A DNA stretch of 41,102 nucleotides from JAHDFB01 sp965658745 (GTDB lineage: Bacteria; Bacteroidota; Bacteroidia; Chitinophagales; Saprospiraceae). Of this stretch, positions 33,868 through 41,102 are shown one piece after another (positions within the stretch are counted from its first letter, which is position 1; each line of letters starts with the position of its first letter). Both the position numbers and the translations under genes were made by a program. The stretch spans positions 1-41,102 of the forward strand of contig CBFHTK010000017.1 of assembly GCA_965658745.1 (NCBI GenBank). The letters run 5' to 3'. Under the pieces are notes generated by a model. It did no database searches. It had not been told where the DNA came from and saw nothing but the letters and a program-made list of their open reading frames with translations.

Positions 33868-34935
33868 ATGAAAATCTACCTAATTGCCGGTGAAACTTCC
33901 GGCGACATTCATGGTGCAGCTCTAATTAAGGCTCTTTTAGAAGAGCATTCTAAATTGGAAATTCGAGCAGTTGGAGGTCCGCAAATGGAACAAGCAGGAG
34001 CGAGTATTTCATTTGATTACAGATCTTCTGCAATCATGGGATTTATAGAAGTACTCAAGAATATCCGAAAAATAAAACGACACTTTAGTCGAGTTGAACA
34101 AGATATAAGAGATTTCAACCCAGAAAAAGTCATTTGCATTGACTACCCAGGATTCAATCTTCGACTTGCAAAGCGTATTTACAGAGATTTTCAACTGCAC
34201 TACTATATAGCTCCTAAAACTTGGGCATGGAATACTAAGCGGTCTGTTAAACTTGCTACATATTTCGAGCGTGTAAATTGTATACTACCATTCGAAATTG
34301 AGTTCTTCAAAAAGTACAATGTCCCGGCACTTTATGTAGGCAACCCAAGCAAAAATCAGGTAGATCAGTATCTAAATGAAAATATAGCGAATCCTCAAAA
34401 CTATGTAGCAATATTTCCCGGTTCACGAGTTCAAGAAATTCAGATGATACTGCCATTTATGTTGGAAGCAATCAGAGAAACAGGCTTGGATTACAAAATT
34501 TCTAAGGCACCGAATATGGACCGTGCAGTCTACCAACCATTTATTGAAAGAACAGAGCAATTGATTTCAGATAATTATCAACTATTGATAAACGCAAAAG
34601 CCGCTTTAGTTACATCTGGAACAGCAACTCTCGAAACAGCCTTATTCGGAATTCCGCAAGTCGTATTATATAGAGCAAGTTCTATTTCCTATGCAATTGC
34701 TAAGCGAGTTGTTCGTGTACCCTACATTTCTCTTGTTAACTTAATAGCGAATAAACCGATTGTAGAAGAACTCATACAAGAGGATTGCAATCGCACAAAC
34801 ATAATAAGCTCTTTGAACAAAATTCTTGACAAAGATGGAAGGGAACAAATGATTTCCGACTATAGAAACTTACGCAAGCTCCTGACTGATAAAAATGCCG
34901 CAAAAATAACTGCTCGTAGTATTCTGTATACTTAG
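33868..34935 (+). CDS. lpxB: Lipid-A-disaccharide synthase
   Basis: LpxB joins UDP-2,3-diacylglucosamine with lipid X to make the disaccharide core of lipid A at the inner membrane. The 355-residue length is near normal. AGETSGDIHGA (7-17) is the N-terminal motif, VGGPQMEQAGA and YRSSAIMGFIEVLKNI follow as in the family, and CIDYPGFNLRLAK and YYIAPKTWAWN hold the glycosyltransferase core. Late motifs LFPGSRVQEI-like (IFPGSRVQEI), ATSGTATLETALFG-like (VTSGTATLETALFG) and QVVLYRAS bind UDP. It closes the lipid operon; topA converges 17 bases away with no obvious terminator between. Confidence 0.94.
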   Translation: MKIYLIAGETSGDIHGAALIKALLEEHSKLEIRAVGGPQMEQAGASISFDYRSSAIMGFIEVLKNIRKIKRHFSRVEQDIRDFNPEKVICIDYPGFNLRLAKRIYRDFQLHYYIAPKTWAWNTKRSVKLATYFERVNCILPFEIEFFKKYNVPALYVGNPSKNQVDQYLNENIANPQNYVAIFPGSRVQEIQMILPFMLEAIRETGLDYKISKAPNMDRAVYQPFIERTEQLISDNYQLLINAKAALVTSGTATLETALFGIPQVVLYRASSISYAIAKRVVRVPYISLVNLIANKPIVEELIQEDCNRTNIISSLNKILDKDGREQMISDYRNLRKLLTDKNAAKITARSILYT

Positions 34936-34952
34936 TGAACTAGTCTGGTTGC

Positions 34953-37514
34953 CTACTTTTTTGTTTTCTTTGTCTTCGTTGTTTTTTTGGCTTTCTTTTT
35001 TGGAAAGGCATTTGGAATCTCTGCTTCAATCAATTTCTTGATTTGCTCAAGTTTCAATTCCTTGGCTTGTTCGCTTGTCATCCTTTGATCACCTACTTTT
35101 GGCAGCTTGATCGACTTCTTTTTAAATCGAATAAAAGGACCCCATCGACCATTTTCAACTGCAATTTTATCTTCTGGCCAGCGATGAATATATCTGTTTG
35201 CCTCTTTCTCAATTTTTGCGGCTACTAGCGTATTTATATCGTCCAAAGAAAGATTATCGAAGTCATATTTCTTATTCACATTAATAAACATCCCATTCCA
35301 CTTCAAAAATGGACCAAATCGACCCTTACCCTTGGTTACTGGAAGACCTTGATAGCTTGCAATAGGAGCATTTTCAGCAATTTTCTCCTTGATTAAGCGC
35401 TGCGCTTCGTCCATTTCTAGTTCGAGAGCATCCAGCGTTCTTGGGATACTCACAAACATTTCTCCATATTTCACATACGGCCCATAACGTCCCGCACCAA
35501 CACTTACTTCTTGACCATTAAATTCACCCAAAGTCTTTGGTAATTTGAACAACTCCATCACTTCTTCTAAAGAAATAGTTTCTATGGATTGTCCAGGTTT
35601 CAGATTGGCAAATCTCGGTTTTCCCTCTTCTCCAACTTCTTCCGTGGTTCCAATTTGAGCGACTGGGCCATATCGCGATATCTGAACAAGGACAGTATGG
35701 CCTGATTCTGGGTCAACACCAAGATCTCTTCGACCCTTAGCTCTCTCTGCAGTTTCAATAGTTCTTTCAACAGTTTCGTGAAATGGAAAATAAAACTTTT
35801 TCAGAGTATCTTTCCAATCCGCTTTACCATTTGCAATAACATCAAATTCCTCTTCAATGTCAGCAGTAAAATGATAATTGATTACATCATTAAAGTGTTC
35901 AGATAAGAAATCAGTAACGACCATTCCAATGTCCGATGGATATAGTCTATTTGAGGTAGACCCTGTAATTTCAGTCTCAGTTGTTTTGACGATTTGATCG
36001 TCCTGTAAGAGCGCTTTTGTGTATTTACGTTCGACACCTTCCCGACTCTCTTTTGTAACATATCCCCTTTCTTTCTCCATTATTTTGGAGATCGTAGGTG
36101 CGTATGTAGATGGACGACCAATGCCCAGCTCTTCAAGCTTTTTAACAAGACTAGCTTCTGTGTATCTTGCAGGTGGTCTAGTAAATCTTTGGAGCCCCTC
36201 CATATACTTCAGATCAAGAACTTGCCCTAATTTCAGAGGTGGAAGCATCTTTTTGCTATCACTATCTTCTGCTTCGTCTTCATCGGTAGATTCTAGGTAA
36301 ACTTTCAAAAATCCATCGAAAGTTATCACCTCGCCTGAAGCTTGAAGGACAATTGAAGGATCACTTTCTGGTGAAACCTGAACCGTAGTCTTTTCAATTT
36401 TGGCATTTGTCATTTGGCTTGCAATAGTTCGCTTCCAAATCAGCTCGTACAATCTTTTCTCATCACTATCAGAACCTCCTTGATGTTTGTCAATATATGT
36501 CGGACGAATAGCTTCATGCGCTTCTTGAGCATTGGCAGATTTTGACTTAAATTGACGAACAGTCGAATACTCTGCACCATAGTTTGTAGTAACTTCTTTT
36601 TGTATTGTGTTTATTGCAAGTCCACTTAATGAAGTCGAGTCAGTTCGCATATACGTTATCAATCCCTGCTCATATAGTTTCTGGGCTACACTCATTGTTC
36701 TTTTAACACCAAAACCAAGCTTTCTACTCGCATCTTGCTGCAGTGTAGAAGTTGTAAATGGTGCAGCTGGTTTTCTAGATAACGGCTTTTTCTCAATATT
36801 TGAAATAGAAAAGTTCGTATTCTTACATGCCTCTAGAATTTTAATGGCTTCCTCCTCAGAATTGATCTTTGACTGATACTCTGCACGAAGAGTTACAAGA
36901 GAACCTGATGCTCCTGTTACAGCGAAGTAGGCATAAACTTTGTAAAAAGGATTGGATTCGAATGATAAAATTTCCCGCTCTTTCTCAACGATAAGTTTCA
37001 CGGCAACAGATTGCACTCTACCTGCCGAAAGTTTACCCTTTACCTTCCTCCACAGAATATTTGATAGATCAAAACCAACTAGTCTATCTAGAATTCTTCT
37101 TGCCTGTTGAGCATCGACAACATTGAGATCAACAATTCTTGGCTTTGTGATTGCCTGCTCTATCGCAGACTTTGTAATTTCTCGAAATACAATTCTCTTC
37201 GTCGTTTTTGGGTCAAGCCCTAAAACTTCGCACAAGTGCCACGAAATTGCTTCTCCTTCACGATCCTCATCCGTTGCTAGCCATACCTGATCAACTTTCT
37301 TTACCCAGTCTTTCAATTCGCGAACTACCTTCGTTTTATCAGCAGAGACAACATACGATGGTTCAAAATCATTATCTATCGTGACTCCATTCTTCCCTTT
37401 ATCAAGATCTCTGATGTGACCATAGGAAGATTTTACTTTAAAGTCTTTCCCTAAATATTTTTCGATCGTTTTGGCCTTTGCAGGTGACTCAACGATTAAT
37501 AGATTCTTTGCCAT
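34953..37514 (-). CDS. topA: DNA topoisomerase I (type IA)
   Basis: TopA relaxes negative supercoils. The 853-residue protein starts with the Toprim domain (LLIVESPAKAKTIEKYLG, DEDREGEAISWHL carrying the metal-binding acidic residues) and has the catalytic Tyr288 in GLITYMRTDS. The C-terminal half has no CxxC zinc fingers. Instead it has four or more repeats of about 70 residues around a G-rich core: RYGPYVKYGEM, RFGPFLKWNGM, RWGPFIRFKKK, and SRYGPVAQIG. This resembles the Toprim_Crpt repeat architecture. The end is polybasic (KKKAKKTTKTKKTKK), probably DNA-binding. All core motifs are intact. Confidence 0.96.
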   Translation of the reverse strand: MAKNLLIVESPAKAKTIEKYLGKDFKVKSSYGHIRDLDKGKNGVTIDNDFEPSYVVSADKTKVVRELKDWVKKVDQVWLATDEDREGEAISWHLCEVLGLDPKTTKRIVFREITKSAIEQAITKPRIVDLNVVDAQQARRILDRLVGFDLSNILWRKVKGKLSAGRVQSVAVKLIVEKEREILSFESNPFYKVYAYFAVTGASGSLVTLRAEYQSKINSEEEAIKILEACKNTNFSISNIEKKPLSRKPAAPFTTSTLQQDASRKLGFGVKRTMSVAQKLYEQGLITYMRTDSTSLSGLAINTIQKEVTTNYGAEYSTVRQFKSKSANAQEAHEAIRPTYIDKHQGGSDSDEKRLYELIWKRTIASQMTNAKIEKTTVQVSPESDPSIVLQASGEVITFDGFLKVYLESTDEDEAEDSDSKKMLPPLKLGQVLDLKYMEGLQRFTRPPARYTEASLVKKLEELGIGRPSTYAPTISKIMEKERGYVTKESREGVERKYTKALLQDDQIVKTTETEITGSTSNRLYPSDIGMVVTDFLSEHFNDVINYHFTADIEEEFDVIANGKADWKDTLKKFYFPFHETVERTIETAERAKGRRDLGVDPESGHTVLVQISRYGPVAQIGTTEEVGEEGKPRFANLKPGQSIETISLEEVMELFKLPKTLGEFNGQEVSVGAGRYGPYVKYGEMFVSIPRTLDALELEMDEAQRLIKEKIAENAPIASYQGLPVTKGKGRFGPFLKWNGMFINVNKKYDFDNLSLDDINTLVAAKIEKEANRYIHRWPEDKIAVENGRWGPFIRFKKKSIKLPKVGDQRMTSEQAKELKLEQIKKLIEAEIPNAFPKKKAKKTTKTKKTKK

Positions 37515-37739
37515 ACGCTCGTTAGATTAACAAATTGTTTTAACTCAAAGATGCTTCGATAGATTGGAATGGATAACATCAACATAAAGAACACTATCTG
37601 AGCTAATATTTATCAATCTTAAACAGAATTTTAGCATCTAAATAAGCTCAAATTACATGTAGGTGATATAATTACGTATCACTATCGACCGGCAAAACTA
37701 GGAATATTTTTATATAAACAAAAAGCTCACATTGTGATA

Positions 37740-38267
37740 CTAGTTTCCAAGTTTACGTTTCTCTAGCTCCTTTGTGCGTTCAGCTAAAATCTTTGCAGCT
37801 ATAGTTTCGACATCTAGATCTTTAGAATTCAAATGATTATGGTAGGTAGTCAATAAAAATCTCACTTGATCATCAGGATGTGTCACACCGTAAGTCTTCA
37901 AGTGATGTCCAATTCTTGATCCATCATACAGATTCCAATTTACTGTTATCCATCGGCCGATGCCATAGTGAAGCCTCTTAACAACAAAATCAGTATCTGC
38001 ATACTTGAATTTGTCAAGTGACTCTTTCGAAGACAATGCTGTTAATTCATTGAAAGCATCCATTAAATCAACTGGAATATAAACACCATTAATCCTAGCT
38101 TTCTTAATATTTCGCTCATACTTCTCCATAAATCTTTTCTCGCTAAGGGAGATCGGGATAGTATCCTTGGGTGAAATCGCACGTTTCGGCTGATCTTGCG
38201 CAATAACTGCTACCGTTAGAGCTAACAGAATAAATAATATTGATAATGACTTTACCAATGATTTCAT
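37740..38267 (-). CDS. Secreted/periplasmic protein, DUF6794-like
   Basis: The function is unknown. The 175-residue product has a clean signal peptide (KSLSILFILLALTVAVIAQ, cleavage near residue 24). The mature part is mostly helical and polar: a region about 65-160 (VYIPVDLMDAFNELTALSS; VVKRLHYGIGRWITVNWNL; GVTHPDDQVRFLLTTYHNHLN) matches my memory of the DUF6794 family in Bacteroidota, which has similar 'GxGxxIRNxW' and 'HPDD' patterns. This is a recalled likeness, not a checked hit. The C-terminus is charged (ERTKELEKRKLGN). It is flanked by gaps of 225 and 196 bases, so it is likely its own transcript. Confidence 0.7.
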   Translation of the reverse strand: MKSLVKSLSILFILLALTVAVIAQDQPKRAISPKDTIPISLSEKRFMEKYERNIKKARINGVYIPVDLMDAFNELTALSSKESLDKFKYADTDFVVKRLHYGIGRWITVNWNLYDGSRIGHHLKTYGVTHPDDQVRFLLTTYHNHLNSKDLDVETIAAKILAERTKELEKRKLGN

Positions 38268-38336
38268 AAATTAATAGCCTTGATTAAGAATAATGTTTCT
38301 AGAAGAATTCACATCGTAAATACGAGATATATAACG

Positions 38337-38344
38337 CAAAATTA
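38337..38344 (-). promoter_or_regulatory. Possible -7 element for the DUF6794-like gene
   Basis: TAATTTTG on the minus strand is an exact match to TAnnTTTG; a CTTG that could be the -33 element lies only 15 bases upstream, which is closer than usual. The ATG is about 70 bases downstream. Confidence 0.35.
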
Positions 38345-38463
38345 TATAAACAAGTTACCCAAGTTTAAACTTTGTATAGAATTAATAAACAAGAAATGAC
38401 TTGAATCAGCGCATAAAAAACAAAAATCAATTAATATTACTGCAAATTATAGTAGGATAAGAT

Positions 38464-38718
38464 ATGAACAGAATTGCAGTTTTAACCATCTCAACATTGA
38501 TCTATTTCATCATTCTTAGCCTTCTATACCTTTATGACCAATTTGCAGGATACTTGATGAATATCATACTAGGAGGAATGACGTTCAGTGTTCTGACAAT
38601 CTCTTACATTGCAGATAGAATACAAAAGTCGAAAGTTCCAAAGAGTTATTTTTGGTCTCTTTGGGGATGCCTGATAGGTAGCATCCTTTGTTTTATTTTT
38701 CTTGAATACTCTTTTTGA
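38464..38718 (+). CDS. Small membrane protein of unknown function
   Basis: I do not recognise this 84-residue product. It has three hydrophobic segments: about 5-22 (AVLTISTLIYFIILSLLY), 31-49 (LMNIILGGMTFSVLTISYI) and 64-80 (FWSLWGCLIGSILCFIF). A short basic stretch (DRIQKSKVPKS) lies between the last two, consistent with a cytoplasmic loop. The ATG follows a G/A-rich tract (AGGATAAGAT), and the gene stops 3 bases before the stop of the converging PUR-family gene. No homolog family can be named. Confidence 0.6.
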   Translation: MNRIAVLTISTLIYFIILSLLYLYDQFAGYLMNIILGGMTFSVLTISYIADRIQKSKVPKSYFWSLWGCLIGSILCFIFLEYSF

Positions 38719-38721
38719 GCT

Positions 38722-39117
38722 TTACCAAGTCATATCATCATCCGCACTCTCGTCTGATGATGTCTCACTTGCAGTTGGAGGAGTTGGATTGTCTTTATTT
38801 TTGCCTTCTTCTTCCATTTTTGCTTCCCATTCCTTTTGCCTATTTTCAAACTCCTCATAGTCATAATCAGGCATCAGTTCAGTCTTAACATGATTGACAG
38901 CATCATTCATGCTATCAACGAAACGATTGAAATCTTCTTTGTACAAGAAAATCTTGTGACGATCATAACCATCACCGTTAAATCTCTTCGTACTTTCAGT
39001 GATTGTTATGTAAAAATCCTCTCCTTTGGTTTTACGTACATCGAAGAAATACGTTCTGCGTTTTCCTGCTCGCACCTTCGTTGAATATACACTTTCGAAC
39101 CTATTATTGTCGCTCAT
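38722..39117 (-). CDS. PUR-family DNA/RNA-binding protein (DUF3276)
   Basis: DUF3276 proteins are bacterial relatives of the eukaryotic PUR-alpha fold; a Borrelia homologue binds nucleic acid. The 131-residue protein has one PUR-like repeat at about 6-85 (RFESVYSTKVRAGKRRTYFFDVR, split at K14; KGEDFYITITESTKRF; RHKIFLYKEDFNRFVDSM) and then a charged, disordered tail rich in Glu, Asp, Ser and Pro (NPTPPTASETSSDESADDD). One repeat implies dimerisation to make a full PUR fold. It is a likely single-gene transcript beside the ABC exporter gene. Confidence 0.87.
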   Translation of the reverse strand: MSDNNRFESVYSTKVRAGKRRTYFFDVRKTKGEDFYITITESTKRFNGDGYDRHKIFLYKEDFNRFVDSMNDAVNHVKTELMPDYDYEEFENRQKEWEAKMEEEGKNKDNPTPPTASETSSDESADDDMTW

Positions 39118-39305
39118 TCCTCTAGCTCTTGTTTTGATAATTCAATTTTGTTAATGCGAATTTGCAAATATTATTTCAAAAAAACAGTACAAAAACAGAA
39201 TTAAATCCCCTCTTCTGATACAAGAGTGGGAACCTGCATCATAATTTTGATGCCCCACGTAGAATGAATAAATTAGATTTTTTTGACTCTGAACTGAGCA
39301 TATCT

Positions 39306-41102
39306 TTAATCCAAATGATCTACTTCATCAAGCGATTGCTGCTGAAACATATCAAAATAAAGAGATTTATTTTTGAGAAGTTCCTCATGGTTTCCAAACT
39401 CAGCAATCTTTCCTTTTTCGAGTACTAGTATTTTATCATAATCCATCTGGCTATGCACTCGATGAGTTATAACTAGCGTTGTTTTATTTGCTAAGCTTGT
39501 ATTGAAATGCTTAACAATATTGTTTTCTGTAGTGGCATCGACAGCTGAGAGACAATCGTCGAGCACAATACAAGAAGGACCTTTTATCAATGCTCTTGCT
39601 AAAGAAATCCTTTGCTTTTGCCCCCCTGAGAGCGTCACGCCTCTTTCGCCGACTAGTGTCTCATAATGCTTAGGTAAATTCATTATGTCATCATCAATTG
39701 AAGCAAATGAGGCATATTTCCTTATCGTATCTAGATCTTGTTCTTGTGTCAATCCAAAACTAATATTCTCAGCAATTGTGTCTGAAAACAAAAAGACATC
39801 CTGTGGAACATATGCAAGTTTTTTTCTTAAAGTTTCTATTGAAATATCTTTAATATCAATTCCTCCAATTCTAATCGTACCAGAATCAATGTCATACATT
39901 CTTACCAATAACTCTGCAATAGTAGATTTTCCGCTTGCAGTTCGTCCCATTATCGCCATTTTCTCACCGTCTCTTAATCTGAATGACACTTTATCTAGTG
40001 CCACTGTCTTAGTCTCAGGATATGTAAAGCTTACATTATCAAACTCAATATCCCACGAAAGTGGTGTCTGCGGTGCCGAAGCATCAAGAATTGAGGGCTC
40101 AACTAACATAAATTCGTTGATGCGCTCTTGTGAAGCAGAAGCTTGCTGAACAAGAGATGCAATCCAGCCTAAAGCAGTTATGGGCCAAGTAAGCATTCCG
40201 ATATAAATAATAAATTCAGCTATGTTTCCTGGGCTAATTATTGAATTCGCAACTTGCATTCCTCCTACATACAATACTATCAAAGTACTTATTGAAATCA
40301 GCAAAACCATTAATGGAAAAAACAAAGCATTTACCCTAGCAAGTTTGAGACTTTTGGCCTTAAAGTCATTGCTTTCGTCAGTGAAATAACTAACAAACTG
40401 ATTTTCCTTTACATAGGATTTTATAACTCGAATTCCTGAATATACTTCTTGTGCTGTTGAATTAATAACTGACAACTGTTTTTGAATAATGGCACTTTTT
40501 TTATTTATGATATTACTAACAATGTAAATTGAAATCGAAAGAACTGGTAAGGGAAGCAAACTGTATAAAGTCAACTCAACATTGACAGACAGCATAGAAT
40601 AGATTACAACTATGAACAGTGAAACGAGATTAATAAAGTACAAAAGTGCAGGGCCTAAATACATCCTAACTTTAGACACATCTTCAGAGATCCTAGCCAT
40701 CAAATCCCCTGTCTTATTCTCTTTAAAAAACCTTAGGTCCATCTTAGAGTAGTGTGCAAAAATTTCANNNNNNNNNNCATTGCGCATATCGTATTCAATC
40801 AGTCTTGACATTACAATAATCGTTTGTCTCATAAAATACATGAACAAACCCATGAGCAAGGCAAAACCCAAGACTAAGGCACCGAAGAGTAGTAAATTTT
40901 TGCCAACTCCAGAAAGTATGGAAGCTTGAAAATCAGATTGATCAATCAGCTTATATTCTTGAATACTGAGGAAGACATAGTCAAGTGCCTCTCTTATTGC
41001 TTGAGGCATTAGTACCCTGAAGTAATTGGACAGAGCAACGAATACGATTCCAAATATCAAATGGAACTTATATTTTAAAAAGTATTTATTAAGAACATAT
41101 AG
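39306..41102 (-). CDS. ABC exporter, MsbA/multidrug type, 5' end outside window
   Basis: This is a half-transporter with fused membrane and ATPase domains, likely exporting lipids or drugs. The frame stays open to the window end (NKYFLKYKFHLIFGIVFVALSNYF read through), so the TTG at 41060 is not the start. The membrane domain holds about six helices and carries the coupling region FFKENKTGDLMARISED. The ATPase domain has Walker A GRTASGKST (Ala in place of the usual second Gly), Q-loop YVPQDVFLF, signature LSGGQKQRISLARAL, Walker B CIVLDDCLSAVD (Asp replaces the usual catalytic Glu), and the H-loop VITHR. The reading frame is kept across a 10-N run. Its substrate cannot be read. Confidence 0.92.
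   Translation of the reverse strand, partial: LYVLNKYFLKYKFHLIFGIVFVALSNYFRVLMPQAIREALDYVFLSIQEYKLIDQSDFQASILSGVGKNLLLFGALVLGFALLMGLFMYFMRQTIIVMSRLIEYDMRNXXXXEIFAHYSKMDLRFFKENKTGDLMARISEDVSKVRMYLGPALLYFINLVSLFIVVIYSMLSVNVELTLYSLLPLPVLSISIYIVSNIINKKSAIIQKQLSVINSTAQEVYSGIRVIKSYVKENQFVSYFTDESNDFKAKSLKLARVNALFFPLMVLLISISTLIVLYVGGMQVANSIISPGNIAEFIIYIGMLTWPITALGWIASLVQQASASQERINEFMLVEPSILDASAPQTPLSWDIEFDNVSFTYPETKTVALDKVSFRLRDGEKMAIMGRTASGKSTIAELLVRMYDIDSGTIRIGGIDIKDISIETLRKKLAYVPQDVFLFSDTIAENISFGLTQEQDLDTIRKYASFASIDDDIMNLPKHYETLVGERGVTLSGGQKQRISLARALIKGPSCIVLDDCLSAVDATTENNIVKHFNTSLANKTTLVITHRVHSQMDYDKILVLEKGKIAEFGNHEELLKNKSLYFDMFQQQSLDEVDHLD
40768..40777. other. Assembly gap of ten N inside the ABC exporter gene
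   Basis: Ten undetermined bases lie in the membrane-domain coding region, after the codons for DMRN and before EIFAHY (minus strand). Family members read through this place without an insertion, and the bases flanking the N run share the dinucleotide TG, so the gap may be a zero-length placeholder. Confidence 0.95.

Noticed and set aside
39685..40149. 154-codon plus-strand frame inside the ABC exporter
   Set aside because: It overlaps the ATPase motifs of a clear gene and has no family features.

Overview
The window is chromosomal DNA of a member of the Bacteroidota, probably a marine Saprospiria-like lineage; the phylum is well supported and the order is only a guess. The evidence is the SusC/SusD pair, type IX secretion (T9SS) cargo with both known C-terminal signal types, a PUR-alpha-like (DUF3276) protein, A/T-rich DNA with promoters resembling the Bacteroidota TTTG / TAnnTTTG pattern, and starts without a Shine-Dalgarno sequence. 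Almost everything is core genome. I see no prophage, insertion sequence, CRISPR array or rRNA.

Layout. 1-5560 (+): the 3' end of der, the dTDP-rhamnose genes rfbC-rfbD, a 912-residue secreted protein with a gliding-motility type C-terminal domain, and ribE, whose start codon overlaps the stop of the secreted protein. A bidirectional terminator separates this from 5656-18861 (-). That block, read right to left, runs tRNA-Thr(TGT), tRNA-Tyr, tRNA-Gly, tRNA-Thr(GGT), tuf, tRNA-Trp, secE, nusG, rplK, rplA, rplJ, rplL, rpoB, rpoC: the machinery for translation elongation, protein export and transcription. Apart from tRNA-Trp this is the gene order of the E. coli thrU-tyrU-glyT-thrT-tufB to rpoC region. 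Upstream lie hpf (ribosome hibernation) and a Xer-type recombinase.

20491-29367 is the most accessory part. It holds an outer-membrane barrel protein with a polybasic tail, a T9SS-exported PQQ-type sugar dehydrogenase, two adjacent divergently transcribed lipoproteins (one a DUF3179 protein with a displaced cysteine), and a SusD-SusC outer-membrane uptake pair. These fit a nutrient-acquisition neighbourhood at the cell surface, but no glycanase or sensor gene shows the substrate.

29576-34935: pdxJ (vitamin B6) diverges from a tightly packed membrane-biogenesis operon (CPBP protease homologue, cdsA, psd, surE, an unknown 3-helix membrane protein, lpxB) linking phospholipid and lipid A synthesis. 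34953-41102: topA, a secreted protein of unknown function, a small membrane protein, a PUR-family nucleic-acid-binding protein and a truncated MsbA-like ABC exporter interrupted by a 10-N assembly gap that is probably artificial.

The best leads for something undescribed are the 108-residue membrane protein embedded between surE and lpxB, the lipoprotein/DUF3179 pair, the structured rplL-rpoB spacer, and the coupling of a T9SS cargo protein to riboflavin synthase. I found no clear new multi-gene system.
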